Notes under the pieces: model-generated
What the model was told of the DNA's origin: nothing
Seen by the model: the letters and a program-made list of their open reading frames with translations, nothing else
The model's database searches: none
Program-made: the position numbers and the translations under genes
Part shown: positions 7,288 to 13,371 of the stretch, piece after piece
Position numbering within the stretch: the first letter of the stretch is position 1
Layout: every line of letters starts with the position of its first letter
From: an uncultured Ruminococcus sp.
Lineage (GTDB): Bacteria > Bacillota > Clostridia > Oscillospirales > Ruminococcaceae
DNA: 15,198 nucleotides
Reading direction: 5' to 3'
Assembly (NCBI GenBank): GCA_937901485.1
Contig: CALGTT010000325.1
Span: forward strand, 1 to 15,198

Positions 7288-7320
7288 GAACCCCTGTCCG
7301 TTTGGACGGGGGTTCTTTTT
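7288..7320 (+). terminator. Intrinsic terminator of the ribosomal cluster
   Basis: A 12-base-pair stem, GAACCCCTGTCC (7288-7299) with GGACGGGGGTTC (7304-7315), has one T-G pair and a GTTT loop and is followed by five Ts. This is a textbook rho-independent terminator just after rplQ and marks the end of the S10-spc-alpha transcript. Confidence 0.93.
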
Positions 7321-7374
7321 GTGTATTATCAAGCATCGGCTTTACGCCGGAGGCGACGTGATTAATTCAAAATG

Positions 7375-7399
7375 AGGACGGCGTGTTGTGCGCCGTCCT
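7375..7399 (+). repeat. Perfect inverted repeat, possible backup terminator
   Basis: AGGACGGCG (7375-7383) and CGCCGTCCT (7391-7399) form a perfect 9-base-pair stem around a 7-base loop, followed on the + strand by TTTATTC. The tail is weak, so function as a second terminator for readthrough from rplQ is only possible. The rest of the 7321-7462 interval shows no gene. Confidence 0.5.
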
Positions 7400-7461
7400 T
7401 TATTCGTCCTGATTCGATACTTTTTATTTCAAGCGTCATGCGGTGAGAAAGAGCAGTCCGC

Positions 7462-7494
7462 AAAACAAAAAGCTCCCGATTACTCGGGAGCTTT
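7462..7494 (-). terminator. Intrinsic terminator of the GH5 gene
   Basis: On the minus strand AAAGCTCCCGA pairs perfectly with TCGGGAGCTTT around a four-base loop, followed by TTGTTTTG. It lies 30 bases after the GH5 stop codon, so it should end that transcript and stop it invading the ribosomal cluster. Confidence 0.88.
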
Positions 7495-7524
7495 CAAATG
7501 CGTTTGCCGGTGCGGGCTATGCGC

Positions 7525-9375
7525 TTATCTCTGCTTGAACAGGCTTCTCTTGAGGAATGCGAGGTCGTATGCAGTCACTACGCCGTCCTCGTCAGCATCG
7601 CCAGCCTTGACCTGATCTGCATCCAGAACGATCTGTGCCAGAATGTACTTCTGTACAGTGATGATGTCCACTACATCAAAGTCGCCGTCCTTGTCAACGT
7701 CGCCCTTGAAAATCTGCGGAGCAATTGTTTCGGACGGAGCAGTAGTCTCCGTCGGCTGATCTGCATTCAGCGGAATTGCATACAGACCGTAAACTGTCAG
7801 CTCGCCGTTTGCTGCGCTGATGAAGAAGTTCTCCATGTCGTCAAAGCTCTTGCCAACATTGTCGAGTGTGGTCTTCACATCGTCATAGGTGAACTTCAGC
7901 ATGAAATCCTTTGCAGTTGCGCTGGAGTACAGCTGATGCCAGCCGTTCTCATCGTCCATATCCTGCATTACCAGATACGGATCATTTGCAGACTCATATA
8001 CCAGAACCAGCTCGTAGTTCTCGTTGAGGTACTTGCCGATGTTGTTGTCGCAGATGTTCTTCCATGCACCGAGTACATCCGGTTCAGCCGGCTTGTAAAC
8101 CTCGATCCAGTCATCGCCAACCGGAATATTTGCCCAGTCAAACTTCGGCGGCTCATATTCCTTGTACTCCGGCAGCACGCTCTCCACGCCGTAAACATCC
8201 ATCATAGCCTTGATGACCGGTGCAGAGTTCGGATACCATGTGTTGGTCAGACGGTATACATAACCGTGTGCCTCACCTGTCTCATTGAAAGAAACGTTGT
8301 TGTCCCACAGAACGCAGGGGATGCCTGCATTCTTGGCATTGCCCAGATAGCACTTTGCCCATGCCACACGGGAATCCGTGTTGTCGAAGTCGGATGCGCT
8401 GAACTCACCGATGATGATCGGCGCGTTCTTTTCAGATGCGATGGCAGCGAAATTGGAGAACATGGTGTTCAGTTCCTGCTCATAGTCCGCACCCCAGCCG
8501 CTCTTGCCGGGGAAGGTGTGGTTTGCCTTATCGGAAGTGTCCATTGTGAAGAAGTAGGGTGTGTATGCATGTACGGAAAGTGCCACGTTGCCGCCGTTTG
8601 CCGGAATCTCGATCGCACGGATCGCACTCGGATCGGAGGATGCGCAGTAGCCCGGCAGCATCAGCAGACGCTCGGAGTTCGCAGAAGAACCCTGACCTCT
8701 GATGGTGTTTACGAATACTGCGTTCAGGTCGTTGATGTACTTGCGGGAATTGGGATCGCCTGCGCCCCATTCTACGGAGCTGCCCAGACCTGTCTGACGC
8801 GGCTCGTTCATGCCCTCAAAGATCAGGTGCTGGTCGTAGTCTGCGAATACCTCTGCAACCTCTGTCCAGATACCCTCCAGCTTAGCAGAAGCGTCAGCAT
8901 AGGCTGCATCGTTGAACTCAGCTGCGTTTACCCAGTCCTCGTGGTGTACGTTCAGGATGATGAACATGTCCAGCTCATACGCATAGTCAACGGTCATCTT
9001 GACATAGTCCATCCACTCGTCGTCCACGTCCCATCTCTGCTCTGCGTCATTGTAGGAAATGTGCGGATACCATGTGGTCGGGATACGAACAGTGTTGAAG
9101 CCTGCATTCTTGACTGTCTCAAACAGTTCCTTTGTCGGCTCAGGATTGCCCCAGCACATAACGGACTTTGCAGGATTCTTGATGGATGCGGAATGCGCGT
9201 CCAGAGAGTTGCCCAGATTCCAGCCGATGGTCATCTGGGAGGTGATTGCCTTTGCATCCAGACCGGAGAGACCTGCAGCAGCAGCATCCATCTTCGGCAG
9301 ATTCGCAGCAGCCGTCATCAGAAGTGCAGCGGCAGCAGCGACGGATGTCAGTTTTGCCATTTTTTTACGATTCAT
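7525..9375 (-). CDS. Secreted GH5 family glycanase (endoglucanase-like) with C-terminal type I dockerin
   Basis: Extracellular beta-glycanase of glycoside hydrolase family 5, likely cutting cellulose, mixed-linkage glucan or a similar plant polysaccharide; 616 residues. Order: signal peptide about 1-34 (MNRKK, alanine-rich core), GH5 catalytic domain about 40-400, a further module about 410-537, a short linker (TETTAPSETIAP) and a dockerin about 556-616. GH5 features are GWNLGNSLDA (51-60), FNTVRIPTTW (93-102), NVHHEDW (142-148), acid/base E191 in GMNEPR, the HAYTPY stretch (269-274) and nucleophile E324 in IIGEFSAS. The pattern resembles subfamily 4, by recollection. The dockerin has two calcium loops, D559-x-D-x-DG...D570 and D593-x-D-x-DG...D604, so the enzyme should dock to a cohesin scaffold. 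Start ATG at 9375 follows AAGGGGGA on the minus strand. It is a single-gene unit with its own promoter and terminator. Confidence 0.93.
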   Translation of the reverse strand: MNRKKMAKLTSVAAAAALLMTAAANLPKMDAAAAGLSGLDAKAITSQMTIGWNLGNSLDAHSASIKNPAKSVMCWGNPEPTKELFETVKNAGFNTVRIPTTWYPHISYNDAEQRWDVDDEWMDYVKMTVDYAYELDMFIILNVHHEDWVNAAEFNDAAYADASAKLEGIWTEVAEVFADYDQHLIFEGMNEPRQTGLGSSVEWGAGDPNSRKYINDLNAVFVNTIRGQGSSANSERLLMLPGYCASSDPSAIRAIEIPANGGNVALSVHAYTPYFFTMDTSDKANHTFPGKSGWGADYEQELNTMFSNFAAIASEKNAPIIIGEFSASDFDNTDSRVAWAKCYLGNAKNAGIPCVLWDNNVSFNETGEAHGYVYRLTNTWYPNSAPVIKAMMDVYGVESVLPEYKEYEPPKFDWANIPVGDDWIEVYKPAEPDVLGAWKNICDNNIGKYLNENYELVLVYESANDPYLVMQDMDDENGWHQLYSSATAKDFMLKFTYDDVKTTLDNVGKSFDDMENFFISAANGELTVYGLYAIPLNADQPTETTAPSETIAPQIFKGDVDKDGDFDVVDIITVQKYILAQIVLDADQVKAGDADEDGVVTAYDLAFLKRSLFKQR

Positions 9376-9396
9376 GGTCTTTTCCCCCTTTTAAAA

Positions 9397-9481
9397 TGTG
9401 TACAGCAATGCACCGGAAATGCTGAAAACACCGTTTTCTGTGTACAATGCTGTGTGGAAATAACGATCGCGAAAACTTCGC
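9397..9481 (-). promoter_or_regulatory. Structured 5' leader of the GH5 mRNA
   Basis: If transcription starts about seven bases after the -10 box, the leader is about 107 bases. It contains GCGA/TCGC at the very 5' end (9469-9481), a GAAAAC-ACC-GTTTTC inverted repeat (9424-9438), a long-range ACAGCA/TGCTGT pairing around it (9402-9407 with 9448-9453), and a direct repeat TGTGTACA at 9397-9404 and 9439-9446, exactly 42 bases apart. These could be RNA structure or protein-binding sites; I cannot assign a known riboswitch or regulator. Confidence 0.4.
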
Positions 9482-9488
9482 TATTTTA

Positions 9489-9517
9489 ATTATACAATTT
9501 ATTAAGTATTTTGTCAA
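9489..9517 (-). promoter_or_regulatory. Consensus sigma-A promoter of the GH5 gene
   Basis: On the minus strand TTGACA (9512-9517) and TATAAT (9489-9494) are separated by 17 bases in an AT-rich setting: an exact match to the housekeeping consensus. Only the GH5 gene lies downstream on this strand. A perfect core promoter on a polysaccharidase gene suggests either high constitutive expression or control by a repressor or by the leader. Confidence 0.88.
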
Positions 9518-9587
9518 CGGTTTTTAGTTAAACTATCTGTAGAATAAGGGTAAAATATTTTCGAAATAGTGTTTGCAATTAAGTTAT

Positions 9588-10784
9588 TCACAGACCTTTC
9601 ATATAATTTTCCAAAAAAGCGGAAGCATTGTGGAGAGAAGGCAGGACTTTCCACGAAAGGGCGTAGGTTTCAGTTGCGGCAGGCACGAGGTCGGGGATCT
9701 GGATGGGATACGTTCCGGCGCGGTAGGCACTGCGGATGCCGTTCTTGGAATCCTCAAAGGTGATGCATTGTGCAGGGGGGAGTCCGAGAGCATCACAGGC
9801 TTTCAGGAAAATTTCGGGGTGGGGCTTGCCATTCTGCACCATGTCACCGGTAATGACAGCATCAAAATAGCCGAGGAGTCCTGCGCGGTCGAGAAGATCG
9901 CGGACAGTCGCCTCCCGCGTGGAGCTTGCTACAGCAAGGCGAACACCATGCGCTTTGAGCATCCGGAGCAGTTCTTCTGCACCGGGTTTGACGGGGACAT
10001 GGGCATCCAGCTCGATGTGCGCCAGTTCCCGCGCTCGATTGATGAATGCGGTATGGTCGAGATCGGGGTAATGCTTGGTAAAATAGGCATCCATGCTGGC
10101 GCGGTTCATGCCGAGGCATTCGATCTTGGCGCGTGCCACATCCCCGAACTGCATTTCCTGTGCGGCGGTATTCCACGCGCGGCAGACCACGGCTTCGGTG
10201 TCAAGGAGCAGACCGTCCTGATCGAACAGCGCACCGCGGATCTGTGCAGGATCGCCGAACGGAAAAAGTCTTGTGCCGGGGAAATTCCTTGCATAGAGGT
10301 CAAAGAGCTGATGCTGGAACGTGTAGGGGATGACCTTGCGCTGTGCAATCATTTCCTCCCATTCTGCGCGGTTTACCCAGCGGTATTCCGCGACCTCCTC
10401 GGTCTGTGTCCGGACGGCAGCGTCATCGGTATCGAGCTGGACGAGCCAGTAGTCATCATACACGCCATCGGCGCGGAAGGAAAAGACGGGGGCAGTGTCC
10501 TGCAAATGAATTGTCAGTCCAAGCTCCTCCATCACCTCGCGCTCCGCCGCCGCTGCGGATGTCTCGCCAGCCTGTGCCAGTCCTCCGGCGGAGATGTCCC
10601 ACATATCCGGCCAGCTGTTTTTATCGGGGACACGCCGCTGAACGAGGAGCTTTCCGGAGCGATTGAAGATAAGCATGTGCACAACGAGGTAGAATTCATC
10701 GGGTGCAAGGGGCGTACCGCGCAGAGCCGTTCTTCCGGTGAGCTGACGGCGGCTGTCGTAAATGTCGAGAAATTCCTGTACCAT
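9588..10784 (-). CDS. Nudix hydrolase-HAD phosphatase fusion
   Basis: Two-domain cytosolic protein of 398 residues. Residues about 1-165 are a Nudix domain of the Idi/YfcD-like type: YDSRRQLTGR near the start, FYLVVHMLIFN, and a perfect Nudix box at 68-90 (G, five residues, E, seven residues, REVMEELGL). Residues about 182-395 are a HAD-superfamily domain of the beta-phosphoglucomutase-like subgroup: motif I FDQDGLLLDTE with D188 and D190, motif II VASSTRE around 285-291, motif III K320 in NGKPHPEIF, and motif IV TFEDSKNG with E344 and D345. Every catalytic motif in both halves is intact, so it may be bifunctional, removing a diphosphate-linked metabolite and then a phosphate; the substrate is unknown. 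ATG 10784 has AGGAGGT at 10789-10795. It has its own promoter; no clear terminator is seen before the GH5 promoter. Confidence 0.9.
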   Translation of the reverse strand: MVQEFLDIYDSRRQLTGRTALRGTPLAPDEFYLVVHMLIFNRSGKLLVQRRVPDKNSWPDMWDISAGGLAQAGETSAAAAEREVMEELGLTIHLQDTAPVFSFRADGVYDDYWLVQLDTDDAAVRTQTEEVAEYRWVNRAEWEEMIAQRKVIPYTFQHQLFDLYARNFPGTRLFPFGDPAQIRGALFDQDGLLLDTEAVVCRAWNTAAQEMQFGDVARAKIECLGMNRASMDAYFTKHYPDLDHTAFINRARELAHIELDAHVPVKPGAEELLRMLKAHGVRLAVASSTREATVRDLLDRAGLLGYFDAVITGDMVQNGKPHPEIFLKACDALGLPPAQCITFEDSKNGIRSAYRAGTYPIQIPDLVPAATETYALSWKVLPSLHNASAFLENYMKGL

Positions 10785-10816
10785 AGTGACCTCCTATATA
10801 GATGTGTATTTTTTCT

Positions 10817-10845
10817 ATTATATCCCTTTTTGGGAACGTTGTCAA
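10817..10845 (-). promoter_or_regulatory. Consensus sigma-A promoter of the Nudix-HAD gene
   Basis: On the minus strand TTGACA (10840-10845) and TATAAT (10817-10822) are spaced by 17 bases, an exact housekeeping consensus, about 33 bases ahead of the start codon. The spacer includes an inverted repeat, TCCC-TTTTT-GGGA (10823-10835), which abuts the -10 box and could be an operator. Confidence 0.87.
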
Positions 10846-10896
10846 GCATGGATGTGATCGCTTTTTCATATGCCGGAAAGTGATTATCAAAATCGA

Positions 10897-10933
10897 CAAA
10901 GGGGGTGGAGTGACGGAAGGGGTGTCCCCTTTG
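10897..10933. repeat. G-rich/C-rich element with two alternative hairpins
   Basis: On the + strand CCCCTT (10926-10931) can pair with AAGGGG just upstream (10917-10922, loop TGT) or, extended to CCCCTTTG, with the distal CAAAGGGG (10897-10904). The two folds exclude each other. It lies in the 273-base gap between the Nudix-HAD start and the end of the membrane-protein gene. Apart from this, the Nudix-HAD promoter and a terminator at 10990-11026, I see no gene in that gap. Confidence 0.5.
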
Positions 10934-10989
10934 CATTTCTGCGTAAACCAAACAATCATAGTCATATTGTCAAAAGAAAATGGACTTTT

Positions 10990-11026
10990 CTATAAAATAA
11001 TGCCCCCCCATATTACCGGAGGGCAT
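10990..11026 (-). terminator. Intrinsic terminator of the sigma/membrane-protein unit
   Basis: On the minus strand ATGCCCTCC pairs with GGGGGGCAT (one U-G pair) around a nine-base loop and is followed by TATTTTATAG. It lies 32 bases past the stop of the membrane-protein gene. The U tract is interrupted, so efficiency may be moderate. Confidence 0.72.
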
Positions 11027-11057
11027 CACATCTATACAGGGAAACTACCAAATCTGG

Positions 11058-12614
11058 TTACGCAAGGAGGTCTGTCGGGAAATCCGTCATACGCCAGCCG
11101 TCGGAGGTGCGGACTGCGTGGAAGGTTTTGTATGCAGCAAAGGTATAATTGTCAAAAATGTGGAAAGTGCACACATCCTCGTTCTCAAAATCAATGCTTT
11201 CCACAGTGAATTCCGTCCAGTTCACATAGGGACCGTCGGACTCCATATCTGCCTTCTCGGTGTCGATGTATACCTTGTTGTCAATGATGCGGTAGATGTA
11301 GTCGTTCAGGACATACTCAGCGGCGGCATCGTCATAGATGCTTCTGACATGGGCTTCAAAGGACTTGCCGTCCGTAAAGCTTACGCCTGCGTGGGTGTAA
11401 TCCACGGCATACAGCTTCGTACCGTCAAGCGGCTCGTTCTCAATGCAGTAGATATCCAGTCCCATTGCTGCTTCTGCAAGCGCGTGAAGCTCCTCCACAT
11501 TTTTGTTGTACAGCACGGTTTCCTCCTTGCTGGGACGATCGTACTCCATTTTTTCCATGCCGTAAAAATCGTCAAGCTTCCATGTGCCGTTTTCACGGAC
11601 GATGTAACAGGTCTCCGCATATTTTTCGCCCTCCTCGGTGTCGAATACATAGTCTGTCACTACATCAAAGGTCAGGCAGTTTTCGTTGACAACTGCGGGG
11701 TTTGTGATCTGGTAATGATCCCAGTTCACAGCATAATCAAAACCGCCAATGGCATAGTACTCGTCGCGGCAGAGCTTGCCGTTGGATTCGAGATAGAGCT
11801 GACCGCCTGACGGATAGGTCGTCAGGATGTCCTGCGCCGTGTTCGCGGTATAGATCGAACGGACGAAGCTTTCCAGTGCGCTGTAGCTTGCAAAGGTGTC
11901 GGAGGTCACTTCGTAAATATAGCCGTCCGGATCGTTTGTGGTGGAAGCGACCGGAAGCGGGGAGAGGAAGTAGTAATCCAGACATGCAAGGTTCTGATTG
12001 AACAGTGCATAGAGGTCGGTCATGGTCAGCCCGTCAATGATGACATCGGCAGGATCCGCAGCGGCAGCTTTTGTGGAAGTTGTGGTGGCTGCGGCTGCGG
12101 CAGCTGCGGCTGTGGATGCTGCGGCGGATTCCACAGCTGTGGTGGTTTCTGTGGAAATCTCGGTGGTGACTTCGGAGATGACAGTTTCCGTCACGATCAC
12201 TGCCGGAGCCTCGGCCGCAGTGGTTTCTGTGGTGGTCTGTGTTTCTGCGGATGCGGCGGTCGGATCGTTGTTCTCCGTGCTGACGGGGGGCATGGGGTTG
12301 ACGGAGGGCATTTTTCCGCCCAGCAGGGAAGTACCGGCAACACCGGCAGCGATCAGCAGGCAGGCTGCTGCGGCAGCGGCAGGGCGGAACCACTGGGTTC
12401 TGGTGATCTTTGTCACGCCGGATACAAACGGCATGTTTTCACCGGATGTCATAGTATTCATACGTTCACTCAACTTTCTTTCACATAATGCGTCAATTCT
12501 GTCCAATGCAGCAGCATCGAGTGCAGGACACTGTGCAGCAAGCTCCTCGACTGTTTGATCGTCGGGACAATGGAGCTGTCGGAGATCTTCTTCAATTGTA
12601 TTTCTTCGTTTCAC
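11058..12614 (-). CDS. Single-pass membrane protein with duplicated ectodomain, putative anti-sigma factor
   Basis: A 518-residue protein encoded directly after a sigma factor, with an ATGA overlap at 12611-12614, the classic arrangement of a sigma factor and its membrane regulator. Order: cytoplasmic N-terminus about 1-77, one membrane segment about 78-98 (alanine-rich, ACLLIAAGVAGTSLL), a Thr/Glu/Ala stalk about 105-190 with eight alanines in a row (169-176), then two related exterior domains at about 196-350 and 373-512. The repeats align around FASYSALESFVRSIYT (241-256) and FTDGKSFEAHVRSIYD (413-428), and both end with a G-W-[KR]-[LM]-x-DF pattern (WKLDDF, WRMTDF). They resemble IseA-type endopeptidase inhibitor domains by recollection only. 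The N-terminus has three cysteines but no HxxxCxxC zinc motif, so any sigma binding is not of the ZAS type. The anti-sigma role is inferred from context. Confidence 0.78.
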   Translation of the reverse strand: MKRRNTIEEDLRQLHCPDDQTVEELAAQCPALDAAALDRIDALCERKLSERMNTMTSGENMPFVSGVTKITRTQWFRPAAAAAACLLIAAGVAGTSLLGGKMPSVNPMPPVSTENNDPTAASAETQTTTETTAAEAPAVIVTETVISEVTTEISTETTTAVESAAASTAAAAAAAATTTSTKAAAADPADVIIDGLTMTDLYALFNQNLACLDYYFLSPLPVASTTNDPDGYIYEVTSDTFASYSALESFVRSIYTANTAQDILTTYPSGGQLYLESNGKLCRDEYYAIGGFDYAVNWDHYQITNPAVVNENCLTFDVVTDYVFDTEEGEKYAETCYIVRENGTWKLDDFYGMEKMEYDRPSKEETVLYNKNVEELHALAEAAMGLDIYCIENEPLDGTKLYAVDYTHAGVSFTDGKSFEAHVRSIYDDAAAEYVLNDYIYRIIDNKVYIDTEKADMESDGPYVNWTEFTVESIDFENEDVCTFHIFDNYTFAAYKTFHAVRTSDGWRMTDFPTDLLA

Positions 12615-13192
12615 AGCAATTCCCCCTTCTGGCAGCAGGCTTCGGCTTCTAACAGTTCCTTGATGCGTTTTCGGGCGCGGACACTTCGTTTTTGTACGGC
12701 GGCGGCGGTCATGGAGAGAGCCTTGCCGATTTCGCGCGCCGTCTGTTCATAGAAAAACTGTCGGATGATGATGGCGGTGTCCGGATCACCGAGACTTTGG
12801 ACGATTTCCCAGAGCCGGTTTTTCTGCATCTTTTCCGTGACCTCCTCCTCCGGATCATCCGGTGCTGGCGGGAGGATCAGTTCATCTTCGTCTATGTAAG
12901 CCGTGGCATTCTGACGGCAGGTCAGTCTGCGCCATGCATCCACTGCGGTGCGCTTGGCGATCGTGCTGATGTAGCCTTTGAGAGAGCCGCCCTCCGGTCT
13001 GTATTTTTCCGCATTTTCAAACACGGCAACAAACACATCACTGACACAATCCTCGATATCCTCGCGGCTTGCAGAGCCTTTCAGCTTATTCAGTACAATG
13101 GCATACACCAGATTGGCATACTGGTCGATCAAAGCCCTGCGTGCTTCGCGCGGTGCGCTCTGCATCAGGCTGTACCATTCGGTATCCGTCAT
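12611..13192 (-). CDS. RNA polymerase sigma factor, ECF (sigma-70) type
   Basis: Alternative sigma factor of 193 residues with only regions 2 and 4, the layout of the extracytoplasmic-function group. Region 2 (about 20-90) includes DCVSDVFVAVFENAEKYRPE and SLKGYISTIAKRTAVDAWRR, the core-binding and -10 recognition helices. An acidic linker (DEDELILPPAPDDPEEE, about 101-117) leads to region 4 (about 125-182), whose helix-turn-helix reads QTAREIGKALSMTAAAVQKR and is followed by a basic end RARKRIKELL. ATG 13192 follows a strong AAGGAGGA on the minus strand. The downstream membrane protein overlaps by four bases and is probably its regulator. Upstream, TATATT (13228-13233) could be a -10 box but no good -35 is seen, so the promoter may be read by an alternative sigma factor, perhaps this one. 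Confidence 0.92.
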   Translation of the reverse strand: MTDTEWYSLMQSAPREARRALIDQYANLVYAIVLNKLKGSASREDIEDCVSDVFVAVFENAEKYRPEGGSLKGYISTIAKRTAVDAWRRLTCRQNATAYIDEDELILPPAPDDPEEEVTEKMQKNRLWEIVQSLGDPDTAIIIRQFFYEQTAREIGKALSMTAAAVQKRSVRARKRIKELLEAEACCQKGELL

Positions 13193-13325
13193 GATGATCC
13201 TCCTTTATGTTTTTTGAACCGATTCATAATATACATTCGGATGAGGCAGACGTTTTCGGACAGAAAAAAGAAAAATTTTTTAAAAAAGTGAAAGAAAGTT
13301 GAAATTGTTCCATATTCAGGGGGAA

Positions 13326-13348
13326 ATGCAGGGGCAAAGCCCCTGCAT
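13326..13348. repeat. Perfect 10-bp palindromic hairpin
   Basis: ATGCAGGGGC (13326-13335) and GCCCCTGCAT (13339-13348) pair perfectly around AAA. It sits 24 bases past the stop of the polytopic membrane protein on the minus strand and could terminate it, but there is no proper U tract after it on either strand. It shares GAAATGCA and a GGGG/CCCC core with the element near 10917-10940. The remaining gap down to the sigma gene is AT-rich with A and T tracts around 13263-13287. Confidence 0.6.
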
Positions 13349-13371
13349 CGCATTGATAAATCACAGTCAGA

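Noticed and set aside
7337..7349. CGGC-TTTAC-GCCG mini-hairpin after the rplQ terminator
   Set aside because: Only four base pairs and no U tract; too weak to call.
9424..9438. GAAAAC-ACC-GTTTTC as a CcpA catabolite-repression (cre) site
   Set aside because: It is palindromic and in a suitable place, but the centre is three bases and does not fit the usual cre pattern, so I kept it only as an unassigned repeat.
7498..9489. Long + strand open frame (663 codons) opposite the GH5 gene
   Set aside because: The minus strand encodes a full GH5-dockerin protein with signal peptide, catalytic residues, promoter and terminator. The antisense frame is rich in Cys, Val, Ile and Leu in a pattern set by complementary codons, has no domain and no ribosome binding site.
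9579..9607. TATAAT on the + strand at 9602-9607 as a promoter
   Set aside because: The hexamer 17 bases upstream (TTAAGT) is a poor -35, and nothing real is encoded downstream on that strand.
9573..10883. Long + strand open frame (436 codons) opposite the Nudix-HAD gene
   Set aside because: It is antisense to a protein with intact Nudix and HAD motifs and its own promoter. The frame shows no recognisable domain and is explained by codon bias.
10532..10965. Short minus-strand frames overlapping the start of the Nudix-HAD gene
   Set aside because: They overlap the Nudix-HAD N-terminus and its consensus promoter in other frames and show no domain or ribosome binding site.
12080..12140. Alanine-codon run as a phase-variable simple repeat
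   Set aside because: The codons are mixed GCC/GCA/GCT rather than a uniform short unit, so slippage switching is not well supported.
12022..12558. + strand frame rich in Val/Ala/Ser opposite the stalk of the membrane protein
   Set aside because: It is the mirror of the Thr/Ala/Glu-rich linker; low complexity on one strand creates an open frame on the other.
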